DNA of 64,000 bases from Membranipora membranacea (taxonomy: Eukaryota; Bryozoa; Gymnolaemata; Cheilostomatida; Membraniporidae). Shown here piece after piece: positions 48,085-60,400 of the stretch. The position numbers and the translations under genes were made by a program. Positions within the stretch are counted from its first letter, which is position 1. Each line of letters begins with the position of its first letter. Where the stretch lies: contig OU612069.1 in NCBI GenBank assembly GCA_914767715.1, positions 3,410,001 to 3,474,000 of the forward strand. The letters run 5' to 3'. The notes beneath the pieces were generated by a model, which worked only from the letters and a program-made list of their open reading frames with translations, was not told the DNA's origin and searched no databases.

Positions 48085-50070
48085 TCAGAGTTGCCATCCT
48101 GTTGCCTTATCTCCAAACGTGTACGCATGTCTTCTGCCTTCAATTTTGTGGAAGATGTCTCTTTTACAGTAATATCTGAAATAGAATTGTAATCATCGGA
48201 AAATACATTATATTTTGATCAGATCATATACCTGAAAATCATTCCACTTTCAATACAATATGATTTACAAGTTGCCCCCTCCCAGACAAGCCTCAGTAAC
48301 CTCCTTAATAAAGCAAGGATTTCAAGAAATTCTTGAAATCCTTGAATAAAGTAATTTTAAGTAGTGGAACAAAGGCTTCTACATCGGGATGCAGAATCTA
48401 CGGTTGCCCTTCAAAGTATCGTGATAAACTTTTTATAGATAGATGGAGGGGACAATTCTTTCCTCAGAGTTGGCAAGCTTCTCTTTTTCTCTGCCAAGCA
48501 AACAACCAAAGCTTGTCACGACAGGATGCCAGTCAGGGCCAAAAGAAAAGCATTTATATTATACTGAATGTGAGCTTGATGACAAAGTCATCACAGAACT
48601 GTGTATGAAAACATCTTACCTTATAGCCCCCAACACTTTTGCACTGGTCACTCTTGGGTCGTTTTTCAACTCACTCCATAGCTTAGCAATGTGCTCACGA
48701 CTTACAATTTTGAATTCACCTTTCTCACGATCTAACCATCGGATGACGCTTGGATTGAATTTCTTCTCAAGTAAAAGTCTCAGAATAAACTCCCACAGAT
48801 GAATTCCACCTGAACGCAGATTCAAACACTATAGCTTCACTTTAGTAGACTTTAAAACTTAGTTTGAGGCTGCTATTTTGTATCACATCTTATTCTATCA
48901 TGGAAGCGATTTCCCGCTTTAAAACCCAAATATTGAGGAAGTTATGGCCTCTCAAACTTTCAAGGTGACGGCAGTCTATCGGCATTAAGAATCAGCGGAC
49001 AATCCCAGTGTGACATCACAACCGTCAAACTCATTATGATATACTAATAAATAGGATGATGATCAAAATGTTCAGGGATGTAGAGGGTCTCGAACCCAGT
49101 CCCAATGCCAATTGAAGGTGATCACCCTAAAAGTTTGAGAAGCCATAATTTTCTCAATATTTGGATGCTAAAGCTGGAAATCGCTCACATGATAGTATAA
49201 AATATAGAGAATAAGATGTGATACAAAATAGCAGCAGCCTCAAACTAATCAGGAAAGGGTGAACCCTCGTAGCTTTTAAGTAACAAAATTATATCTCCAA
49301 CCTGTCAGTCTCATGCCACTAGCCAGTGGTAAAAGTCTGGGGGTACACAGGGGTGTGCAGTACCCTCACCAGTTTATTGGGGGAGGACTCACCAAGTCAT
49401 GGTACCCCCACACCAATTTCTATAATCTGTATTTTGCGACACACTTGTCGCCAGTTTCATTCTTAAAAATTGTTGACAGGTGTGTCATGGTGAAAGTTTT
49501 CTAACAAAAAGGGATCTCAAGCATTGTGCCCACAGCAGAGAAAATGGAAGTACTATTATGTCCTCGCATCAGCCGTGGACTTCATGGTGCCAGTGAGACC
49601 TTACCTCTGTTTGCTGCATGTCTTCTTTGCCTTGCTTGTCGAGGGGTTACAGGCGCTACTCCTTGTTGCAATGCTAAAAAGTAGAAATGGTCACATTGAC
49701 AATGTAAAAACTAGAGCTTTACGGTACCGGATGGACAAAATCTATCTGTAGTTGTTTCACCTACAAAACCAGGCTGTATCAACTGGTTATTACATATTTA
49801 AGCCCAGCAAGAAGTAACAACCATAACATAATGTTTCAGTTGAATGAAAAATTTATGGCTAACGCTTCAGTGTTTGTTGCACCACATTTAACTTTGGAGT
49901 CTGAGATGAATTATGGCCAAGTAGTCGATTAAGGCGATTCATTAAGTTTTTCCTGATACTCTTGTGTCCTCACAACAAAAAGATACTTCATACCCCCAAC
50001 TTTCAACAGGAAGCTTACCTCTCTGTCTTTCTACAGCACCAAGGCGTTCCGGAACATCATCATTAGACAT
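48085..50070 (-). CDS. Mini ETS-domain protein (110 aa)
   Basis: Exons: 50019-50070, 48620-48809, 48085-48175; phases agree and all introns are GT-AG. The product is a short leader MSNDDVPERLGAVERQR followed at once by an ETS winged-helix DNA-binding domain (about residues 19-110) and the stop, with no activation or pointed domain. Family marks: LWEFILRLL, NPSVIRWLDREKGEFKIV, HIAKLWSELKN and IRYYCKRDIFHKI then AYTFGDKATGW. The tryptophan triad is kept. In the recognition helix the family's first invariant Arg (R in S-R-A-L-R-Y-Y) is Gly (KVLGAIRYYCK), while the second is kept. The leader resembles the starts of gene B and gene A. Additional unseen exons cannot be excluded, but none is needed. 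A donor at about 50704 (CCTGGGCAG before GTAATA) may end a 5' UTR exon. Confidence 0.75.
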
Positions 50071-50725
50071 GCTAGTTGTCTTACTGGTACTCCTTCTTCA
50101 CTTCAGCAGGTATTGTCAACGATATACTAGAGTGGTTGGGACCAGGGCAGATTTGAACCCCAGTACATTGATCACTGCAACTTTAAAATGAATGACGGTG
50201 TCGACCAAACCTTGATTTATCACCAACGCAATAAATATAAACTGTTAGAACACTTGAAAAGCTCGGGCTATCTTTGATTCCCACAATTAAGTAAGGAACC
50301 CCTGCAATCAGGAACTTCAACTGAATAATAAATTTTATATTATGAACTTTTATTAACCACAGATCAATGCATGATCAATTGGATTGCAGTGTCAATTCAT
50401 TTCCTCATACCAAGGACTATTGATTAAGATCGATTTGTTATTTTTCAGTGACAAAGAGCACAAACACCATCGAATTTTACAAACGTTAGCTTCTACTAGT
50501 ATATTTTTTCTATGAACTGATTAATGAGAGCCCTACCCCCAATCTTTCATCTCTGCTTGTCACGAAACTTTTGCTAGTTATTTCAAGGCAACAGGCAGAA
50601 CTGTAGACGGAAAAAGTAAGGGACCTAAACAACACTGTATGCAGGTTAATTTGGTCCAGGTTCATCTGATTGAGGCTGAATATATCCATAAAGAAATTAT
50701 TACCTGCCCAGGCACGTAGCATCAG
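48380..50725. repeat. Tandem segmental duplication, unit 2 (intact ETS locus)
   Basis: Partner of 45300-46925. It contains the ETS-domain exon and first coding exon of the ETS gene. It also has a short perfect hairpin just left of it (CAAGGATTTCAAGAA and complement, 48316-48346). Confidence 0.8.
48863..49244. mobile_element. TIR element with tRNA-like segment, copy 2, in ETS gene intron 1
   Basis: Ends TTTGAGGCTGCTATTTTGTA and complement; internal AAGTTATGGCCTCTCAAAC and its inverted partner. A degenerate B-box-like GTCTCGAACCCAGTC is at about 49088. Shorter than copy 1 at 21574-22203. Confidence 0.75.
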
Positions 50726-50886
50726 TTATGAGGTACAGTTTGACACAATACAACCCTTAAAGTTCATAGGATGTCTACATTTCTCACAGCAGGGAGAATG
50801 CTCACAGTTAAGATGAGGGTGAAAATAAGACAAACAGCATTCAGTTCAATAAAACACCATTGATTCATCATCAAAGTAGTTGTGGC

Positions 50887-51954
50887 CAGGGGCGTATATT
50901 CTAAAATTTTTCACTCACTGACTTTTTAGAGATGAGCATAATGATCGGGCACAGCCCGATCCACACGCCGTAGGCGTGGCGGGGAGGGTGTGGGAGGAAA
51001 TTTTTGCATATCGGTAGCAAAATAGTGCAAGCAGAGTGGTATTTCAATAGCTCACTGAGCTGTTGGGTATTTTCAGAAAACAACTCAATAGCAGTAGAAG
51101 ATTACGGTAAAAATGCTCCAGTTATAAAGCACCCATTTGAAAAAAACTGACCTGGATGGTATTCGAACCCACAACAGTCTGATTAACAATGTTTATAGAG
51201 CAGACGCTCTACACACTGAGCTATTCAGCCACTCACAGTGATATACTCAGTCACATTTTAACAGGACGACACTCAGGTCCAGGCTGGTCTAGCTACAGAT
51301 TGAATAGGTCACCACATCGATCGGCGGCCTGAGAGCAAAAGGAAGTTCATTTGGCATGCAGCCTAATAGGTAGGATGGTTGGCAATGAAATAATCTTGGT
51401 TGACATAGCAAATGAAATTTGGAGCCTATTTGAGACCACAATTCCCAAAGATTAAATTCAAGTTGTTATTGGAAATACATGACAAGTTTCTATAAACCAT
51501 TGCGCTGCGTCCATCCCACACCAAACTTGTGCATTGTGATTTTATGTTACTAAACCCAACGAGTTGAGCACAGCCCCAACGATTCCCAATGATTATGTAC
51601 TTCTGTCGCTGTAGATTTCATTGAGCGACATGTCAAAGATAGCAATCAAATGAAATGTCAGAGAAAAACAAGGCACACCTGTTAATTATTCATAAAAAGT
51701 ATCTGGAAAAACATTCAGGTTTAAGTGTCTTGTGCTTTTGAACTTGATCTTTCTTACATCTGCTGCTACTGGCATTGGACACCCATCTTATGTGTTATCG
51801 CTATTTTTAACTCAATATGTGGAAGTTGGTATTCAAATTGATGGCAGATCTTGAATGATTACCATTCCTAATGGGGCGACATGAATATGATACTCTAAGG
51901 TTGAGTGATCAATAACGGTTGTAACAGTACGCTCAGTGCTAATATACGCCACTG
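50887..51954. mobile_element. hAT-like element, longer copy (1.07 kb)
   Basis: Same ends as 5984-6374 (CAGGGGCGTATATT; AATATACGCCACTG). The first 350 bases match that copy, including the tRNA-like segment (about 51150-51235, TTCGAACCCACAACAGTCTG). The remaining 700 bases are extra sequence with no transposase motif. No matching 8-bp flanks are visible. Confidence 0.7.
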
Positions 51955-52241
51955 CATAGGAATATCCTTGCTAATTTGACTCATAGCATATAAACATCCT
52001 TACCTACTTGTAAAGATACAGGCAGCTGATTTTGTAAAATAATTGGTAGCAGTGTTGCGGTATTCTAGCAAAAGTCTCAAACATAAACCATCATGAAACA
52101 AAGGTAAGAAATTGGATCGATGGTTGGGGAACGTATTTGATAGCCTCAGTTCTCCACTTTTGCTACACTCATTCATTACATAAATTCCATTAGTGGGATA
52201 ATGACAATTTGGAATTTGGAAAGCTAAAAGGCAACAGGTAC
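51955..52241. other. Short spacer, nothing recognised
   Basis: Lies between the hAT-like element and the perfect palindrome. No ORF or repeat seen. Confidence 0.4.
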
Positions 52242-52360
52242 ATGTAGGGTTGGGGTGGGAAATTGTGTTCTGAAATATCTATATGTCATAAGCCCTATAG
52301 GCTATAGGGCTTATGACATATAGATATTTCAGAACACAATTTCCCACCCCAACCCTACAT
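52242..52360. repeat. Perfect palindrome: 58-bp arms, 3-base loop
   Basis: Arm 52242-52299 (ATGTAGGGTTGGGGTGGGAA onwards) is matched base for base by the complement of 52303-52360; the loop is GGC. TAC sits on both sides. It may be a very young hairpin MITE, a cruciform or an RNA hairpin source. Confidence 0.95.
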
Positions 52361-52610
52361 TACTCCAGGTATTGATCACAAAAGATTAGGTCTAGAAACC
52401 CACAAAGTCAGGGCATCAGTGTGTTCAAATCAACCACGTCTGAGATGAAAATAGCTTGGCTGTCTGGTAACATACCTAAAAATAGAACTAATTGAGTTTT
52501 TCTGTAAAATATAAAACAGATGAAAACCTCACCAAGGAAACGACCCTGGCTGCTAAGTATGTACAAACAGCGGCCTTCAAATAATCCAAACTCTCAAGGG
52601 TGTAGGCCCT

Positions 52611-52745
52611 AGCTGATCCCACTGATCCAACTGGTCCCACTGATCCCACTGATCCCACTGATCACACTGATCCCACTGATCCAACTGACCCCACTGACCA
52701 CACTGACACCACTGACTGATCCCACTGATACCACTGATCCCACTC
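52611..52745. repeat. 10-bp minisatellite (CCACTGATCC)n
   Basis: About 13 degenerate units of CCACTGATCC with variants (ACTGACCC, ACACTGATCC). A tRNA-like SINE fragment (minus-strand GTGGCTCAACTGGTTAGAG) follows at about 52935-53000. Confidence 0.9.
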
Positions 52746-53159
52746 TGCCTGAATTTATGATTTATAATGTTGGTTAAAATCGCAAGGCTTAGTCACATAC
52801 TCATTCGAATAATGGGACACGATATAGGGTGTACCTTAAGAGCGCGGCCGCAATGTTTGCGCCAATTGGCTTTCAGTTCGTAGGCAGGTCGGACCACACC
52901 TGGCGATCCAACAAGTCCCAATAGTCTGTGGACTGCAGGGATTCGAAAACAAGGCCTTCAACACTTTCAACACTCTAACCAGTTGAGCCACCACCTACTC
53001 CTATTTGAATAACTTTAATCTGATTAATTGATTTTTATGACGGATTTGATGAATCATGGTATCAGTGCGAGAAGGGAAGGAATAATATGAATGCGCTGGA
53101 AGTCCAAGGCCAGTGAGTTGTTTTTGGAAGTAAGCTGAAGTAAGCCGACTATAATGTTT

Positions 53160-53423
53160 TGAGGAGCTTCTTTATTTTCTGAAACATCTATATCTGTACA
53201 TACGGCTGAATTACAAATAAATGTGGTAAATAAATAACATTATACCACTGTTGGAATTATTTTCCCCTGACCTCGTAAATAGAACCTGGATGATGTACGC
53301 ATCTGGTACATATCCTCTAATTGGACCCAGCATAGAGTGACGCCTCAAGCATAATAGTATGTAATCAGGAAACAAAGCTGATGGAGTTCTGTTATGAGCC
53401 GCTGCAGCGCACAAATGGATCAA
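53160..53423 (-). pseudogene. Fragment resembling the 3' end of gene A
   Basis: 53160-53305 matches 1-125 on the same strand: the exon motif YIIQVLFTR (YIIHVLFTR in gene A), a donor, then AGAAAATAAAGAAGCTC. An ORF extends the exon upstream to about 53420 (begins IHLCAAAAHNRTPSALFPDY). No other gene A exons were found nearby, so it is a stray paralogous exon or fragment. Confidence 0.4.
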
Positions 53424-54436
53424 TTGAAATCACTAACAATACTGATTCCGCCTTGATGACTTGAGCGCAGAGGTGGTCAAGATATTGCTGTTTGCTAAGA
53501 AACAGAAAATTGGGCTGCCCCTAAAGAGGGACGCAAGGTGCCCTAATCCTCATACTGAGAATGTGATACATTCTAGAAAACTAGAATGCATCCTAGAGGT
53601 GAGGCCATAGAGGACCTCCTAATCATAAGTGTGCAGCAAGCTGCCAAAACTGAACTGGCACTAATCGGCCATTGGCAGTGACACTTTGATCTTAGCCAAT
53701 AGGCCGAGAAGCGATCAAGATATTGCACCATCTCACAATGTGGTCCCATACTGTCATGAACTGGTGGTAAATAGACATGTAACAAATTTTTGTGCCCAAA
53801 ATATCACACTGTGCTTAGGCTACATACAGACCATAGTCTTGGTGTAAAGTTCGGTTTTGATTATTCCTTTATAATGCGTTGTATCAAACAGACCTATCGT
53901 AAACAACTCCTGAGGACTTTATAGTTGATTAAAACTTGCTGACAAGTTGTGCAAAGAAGAAAAAGGAAGAGACAACTGCAACCTGTTCTGATCGAACATA
54001 GAAAGCGAATAGGTTACATATTGACGATCTGTTTATTGCCCAAGCAAATTAACAATCTTTATAGCTGGGAAAAAAGTTCATCCAATAATAATTATTATTT
54101 CAGTATCTCAGAACAAACAATAATGAAAATATGATATATATACATAACAATGTTAAGCTGTCTTAAAGGCACAAAAGTGTTTATCACGGCATGGAAGGAT
54201 TGTGATATGGTTCAATGTATGATCATCTGGGAACTTTATCGAAGTTACTCAAGCAAAATAAAAGAATGAGTCAGGTATATTTGAAAATAGTGGCAATGAA
54301 ACGAGGCACCACTTGTAAATTTGTGTCTTGTTATTAAAAGATTAGAGCAATATCACAGCGGAAAGTCATATACGGTTCTTTATGTTGAGTACAGCAGTAA
54401 AAGTCAGCCTCAGTCATGGCAATTATATTATTTCAA
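53424..54436. other. Intergenic or 3' UTR of the MYND gene, no other gene seen
   Basis: Downstream of the MYND stop codon (54437-54439) on its strand. Contains short ORFs without splice context and no recognised repeat. Confidence 0.4.
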
Positions 54437-57400
54437 CTATTCAAAGCTATAGTTGTCGATATAGCCGACATAAGGCATCATGGTTGGGTCTGAGCGTCCT
54501 CCGGGTAAGCTGTGTGATCTTCTGTTACCATGAGCCAAATTAGGGTGACTGTTACTCAAAAACTTCCTCGGCCCCTGTAGGAAAAAAAGTTGTCTGTGAC
54601 ATAGAGAAAGTGGCATGTTGGAATTACACAAAGGAGTTGTCCGCTTTATATCAAAGAGGGGACAACTAATTATCAATTTTGGTGCAGGCTGGGAGCAGGG
54701 AGTTTAGGACAAGTTATTCATTTATATAATTCGAATCAATATAGTTGAGCAGTGTGATATTAATTTGTATATAACAATACTTCATTCATCTCAAACAACT
54801 TGGACTTTCATGTTATCACATTGAAAAAGGAATCAGACAAGATTCAACGGATATATATGAGCTGTATAAACAAATATAATCCCTGTTGCAAAAACAGATG
54901 AGGCCATCAAGCTATCAAACATAACTCTGGTAAACAGGGTGTGAGTTGTATCTAAATAGGAATTAAGGCCCTCACCAACCTTAATCCAGAGCCTCACTGG
55001 CCTTAGGCTAAGTTATAGCCATTCAACTTACCAGAGCTCTGTCTGTGGGCCTTCTAAGCATATTGTAAGACTTTTCCATCTTAGCAGCCCTCTTCGGATC
55101 GATGTTCTTCAGGTGGGCGTGGCCTCCTCTGCCGCCATACTTAGCAGGCGCAGACTTAGCATTACTTGTGGCTCTGGACGGATTCTTAGAACCTGAAATA
55201 TGATATATAGAAAGGTCATATGACTGATTCTTTACAGCAACTGGGCAACAGTGTACATCAATTATAATATTAAGCATGTTCACTAGTAGTTTGGGACGAA
55301 AGCAATAGATGTTCTTTTTATTCAGGGAGATATTCATGTCTATGGACTGGATGTATATAAAGGCCATGTTCTTATAAAATGGATAGGGACAAGCCGACAA
55401 GACCAAGGGTACGTGCATGAACAATGATGTTGATCTTGTAAAAAGATCTTGTACACATCTGCAGGTTGTGTTGCATTCACCATTATCCGTTAGCATTAGC
55501 TTAGGTTGCTGGTTGTAAAATTTGTATCGATAATGGATAAAACTAACAACAACTCGGGCAAATCACTTCTTCTGGACTGACTAAATTCTTCAGCATGCAA
55601 TGAGGGTAACAGATATACTAGGTACAAATCTCATCAACGAATCCTTACAATATTATATGTGGGAAGAGATGCTACAACATTGTACAATTAAACATGATAG
55701 AGATTGGCCTTCCAACATCTAATCTACATGATGATATGAACGTGCCAAGAATCAAACGAGCAAATTGCTGCATTTTGATAGCAACTGCTTTCCAGGCAAA
55801 GATTTAAAGGAGACATTTGTTACAGTTTATGTGTTTGAAAGAGCTTCTCATCTGTTAGACAAACATTATGATATTTTCAACTAGAGATTAATCATCTTTA
55901 GTTCCCTTGACCAGGTCTCTGCAAGTGGCTCGCAAAGATTGAAAGCTTATAATGGATTTATCTGGCTAGATTAGGTTGGATCTATTTGATTGCCTTCTGT
56001 CTGTGGACTGCTTACCCTTCAGTTCACCAACCAGGACTCAGGGCTAGTGGAGGGAGGATAACTAGATCTATGGAGCGCCAAAACCAGACCAAGTCGAGAG
56101 TAACTGATCTCCTTAGAGAAGTTGACGTTGTCTCCGCTTACCTTGCATGCGTACACATTCATCTTTATGGCGGGCGTTCCAGGCTTTAACTTTGCAGTTC
56201 TTGCTACAGAAATATACTTCCTTACATCTAGTACAGGCCGTAAGTCGGACGTTCACCGAGCGCCCGCACTCATAGCAGTATTTGAACAAAGGTCTCCTGC
56301 AAATATCAGAGGGTATTGAGTTATTTTCAGTTAATCAGAACACAAACCATCTTATTTAATAATGAATATTGTTATTACCACGGAAAGCAAGAGAAGATTC
56401 AGATGAGGGGGTTGTGAGTGTCAAAGTTAAATGATGATGGATGTATGACAATAACTAGAAATCAAAAAGAACAGGATAAAGATAGAGAATTCAAAGGAAA
56501 AAAATGAGGGCCAGAGTGATTTGGATAGATTACAGGTTAGATACAGGCGAAAATACCATATGTTAGTAATAGGCTGGTTACCCTACATAAGTAAAGTATA
56601 TGCAGGAGGATATCTTTTGCCTTTTCGTGCAGACATGAATTAGTGGAAGTTTTGGCAAGCTTTCATTTACTCAACAACATTACATTACCAACAAAAATCG
56701 GTGTGGTAGCTAAATTAAACTGTAGCTAATGTTTACTCCTCTAGGCTATATGATCCTGAGTCAGAGATGTAAGATAGAGAATAGAGAGAGATAGAGAGAT
56801 CACCTGACCACATCTTTAGCGTGCTCATTTAGGATGGTGGTGAAATTCCTGTTCTGCATATGATTAGGACCGATGGTCGCTACACCGAGGTGCTGCTCTC
56901 TGTCAAATCGATGATAGATTATAAATGTGAGATGATTATGTGAAGAGCCAGTTTACCTGCATTCAGAATCGCTGATCAGCCGTACTGGAAGGGAAGCAAT
57001 GCGGGCAAACTGGATCAACCTTGATCTAGTGAGCAAGAGAGGATTGTGAGTGTGAGATGATATGAATCGTAGAAGGAAGGATTTAGGCTGCTGAGTGTAA
57101 AAGGGCAATTGCTACGTAGGACTGCCGCATTTCCTAACTTTGGCTTAGTTTGGGACGTGGGTGTGGGGTGGGGTGGGGATGGAAGGATGGAAGCTCACAA
57201 TGTTTTAATATAAAGTTATCAGCTTATGAGAAACAATGTGAGCTTCCATCCTTACCAAATCCACCCCACACCAAGCCCAAAGATGGTAATGTGGCTGTCC
57301 TACGGATTGCTATGTGGTTATTCAACCTCTTGACAAATATGTCAGATTTTTTGAGAGTTGGGCAAAAATAAGTACGAGAAATGAGAAGGCTAATCCCTTG

Positions 57401-60400
57401 AGTAAGGAGGGATAGTAATATTACATGACCATATGCTTTTAATAAATAAAATTAAGTAGAGAATTTTCCAACTCACAAATTGTAACTTGATGATAATTAC
57501 CCAATAATTACCCAATTTCAGTAGTCATAACCACAAGCATGTGCAAATAATAAAGCTTTGTTATCAATATAGCCCTTGAATAGTGGTCGGTGAATGAAAG
57601 ATGTTTTGATGGCTGTAGTATAATAGTTAATCCCATATTTTGATTGATTTTGGGAGGTTTCCCCTGTGTACCCCACAAGCTGTTGCCCCAATTCAATTGA
57701 TAAACTGTTTTAGAGAAGGCGTGCACCTAACAGCCAGATTTATTTTCCTCTCTAGCTTGTTCTACAAAGACATACATCGATTTGGTATATCTTGTCCAGT
57801 AAATCGTATAAAACTGGCATACCATCCTGCAAAAACTATAATCAGACTAAATACTATATTATCTCCTACTACTAAGGGCTTAACACTCTCTGGTTAAACG
57901 CTAAAAGGTATGTTTTAACTCTACTGTTTATTTTGCTGTTTAATATTTTCTTACTGATAACTTTTTTTAACTGTCATCAGATTTAATATTTATCTAATGT
58001 ACACTTAAATTTTTGAGCTATCAATTTTGAATCCAAAACTTTTTTTACCACTTTTATTGCGCCAAATTTTTTATATTTATAAACATTTTAGTGACAGAAG
58101 TTTAATATAGAGTACAGACAACCTTTACAATATCTCTGTGATATAAGCTAATACGCCAGGGAGCCATTATATATGGTGTAGACTGGAGAAGAGGTTGGAC
58201 AAAATTGAACACGCGGGGTCTGGGATCTGTCTTCAGCTGATAATGATGGCTGGTTTATCGTACAGAGCCAAGAGCTCGATGCATTGCCAAGGGCATCAAC
58301 AACAATACCAGCGTAACAGCTTGGTGCTATTGAAGGGGGCATATCCTAGCTGTTCGGAATTCAAAAGATCATGGTCATTTAAGTCACAAGTGAAGAAAGT
58401 AAGAATGTGAAGACACAATTTCATGTCAACCTGAAGAAATGAAGACTAAATATTTAACCGAAATATCTACATTTCAAGACTGAAGAACAGCATGAAATTT
58501 GAAGATCAAATTTGAAGATTGTATTACTAAGTGCCAAGACCGAAAAATCAACTGAGGGCGTTCATATTCCTGTCGAAAGACGGCCTTGCTACATGATGGG
58601 AAAAACCAGACGTGATTAGTATAAAGAAGATATTTTTATAATAATATCACAGAGTAAGGACATACAGAGGGGACAGTTCAATGATAGTTATAGTGCCTGC
58701 GGTTTTTGATTCACTGGGGGAAAATTGTGCACAGCTGGATGCCAAAAACTCATTATCTCTATATGTTATAATGGCATTTTTCTTGCAGACATCCCTACCT
58801 TTGATGGGCCATAATTCATTCTGTATTTATCCTAAAGACTGATTTCCAACTTTGCTGGAATGTCCAAGCTTCAAGCTATACACCATATTGTTGTCATTTT
58901 TTGCTAGGATTCATAGGCTAAGAGTAATCCAGGTTTTGAAATGAGTTTTGTCATATAAATTTACATGTGACAATTGGCTGGTCATCAAAATTAGGAAATG
59001 TCCGTGCATTGACCTAAGCCCTATGTAAATCTATATGATAAAACTCATTTTAAAAACCTGGATTACTCATAGCCTATGTATCCTAGCAAAAAATGACAAT
59101 AATATGGTGTATAGCTGAAGATTGGACATTTCAGAAAAGTTAGAAATCAGTCTTTAGGATAAATACAGAATGAATTATGACCTATCAAAGGTGGCTATGT
59201 CTGCATGACAAAACTCCACTGTAACTTATATATATTCTGAAATTGGCAGGTAGCCAGATTGATGAATTTCCCATTCTGCGCATGCTCAGCTCTGGGCATG
59301 AGCTGATCTCTGCAAAATTGAGCCTCGGAATTCCGAAGCCATCTGATTGGCTACCTGCTCTGGTGACATACTTCCCAAAGCGTGCGGATTTGTTATCAAT
59401 AGTTATCCTCTCTTGTCATTATTAGCTGATTTTGATTGACAGTTTATGCAGGGGATATCCCATTTCCCCTTTCCAAAGTTGCAATCAGAACCCAAACTAA
59501 ACTCATTGTTCTTGCACATGCGCAAATTCAAGTCACGCATGATGCATACTTAGCCTTACGACACCTGCTTTGTGGTAATGATACCCTAGTTTATCAGTGA
59601 TCTACATGCCCAGTCAGATCACGAGAGTCAGTATGTGAATTTCCCCCAGTGGATAAAAACCGCAGGCACTATAACGATCATTGAAGTGTCCCCTCTGCTT
59701 ATCCTTACTCTGTGATAATATGTTGCATAAAAATATCTTCCTTATAATATTCATGTCTGGTTTTCCACATCCTCAGACCTGGCCTCGTGGCCTAATGGAT
59801 AAGGCGTCTGACTTCGAATCAGAAGATTGTGGGTTCGAGTCCCATCGGGGTCATTGTTTCTCATTTTTAGGGGAAAAAGAAAACATTGCATGTCATTCAC
59901 AGTTATGCATTTATTGTTGTTGACATATCTCATGTCTCACACAGGGCCTCTATTTCAAATTACGTATTTGTGACAATTTAAGATGCTCGCTTGCTTCCTT
60001 CCAACTCAGCTAACGACATAAAACATAGACTACAGACCTAGAAATCAGCTGGGATAAAATTTGGTGGCCAAAACAACATATATTGACAAGGAATTGAAGT
60101 GCACCAGCTCCATCATGTTTGTTGATCATGCCAGCCAAAGCCAACTAAAACCGTAATCTATCTAGTCACTTAAAACCTATCATTTACAAGCAACAGAAAT
60201 TTCCTCGATTCCACACAACTGGTTATCTATAGACTGTTGTTGCTTACTGGTAAATTTCTTGTTGTTTGGGTATTACTCTCAATCAAATTGATTTTCGCAA
60301 AAGAGGTCATAGCGGAGCTCGAACCCGCGACCTTCTGCGTGTAAAGCAGACGTGATAACCGCTACACCATACGACCCTTGATGAATAGCGGGGAAATTTA

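Noticed and set aside
55023-55496. 157-codon minus-strand ORF as a standalone gene
   Set aside because: Only 55032-55192 is coding, as a MYND gene exon with acceptor and donor; the upstream part is intron read-through.
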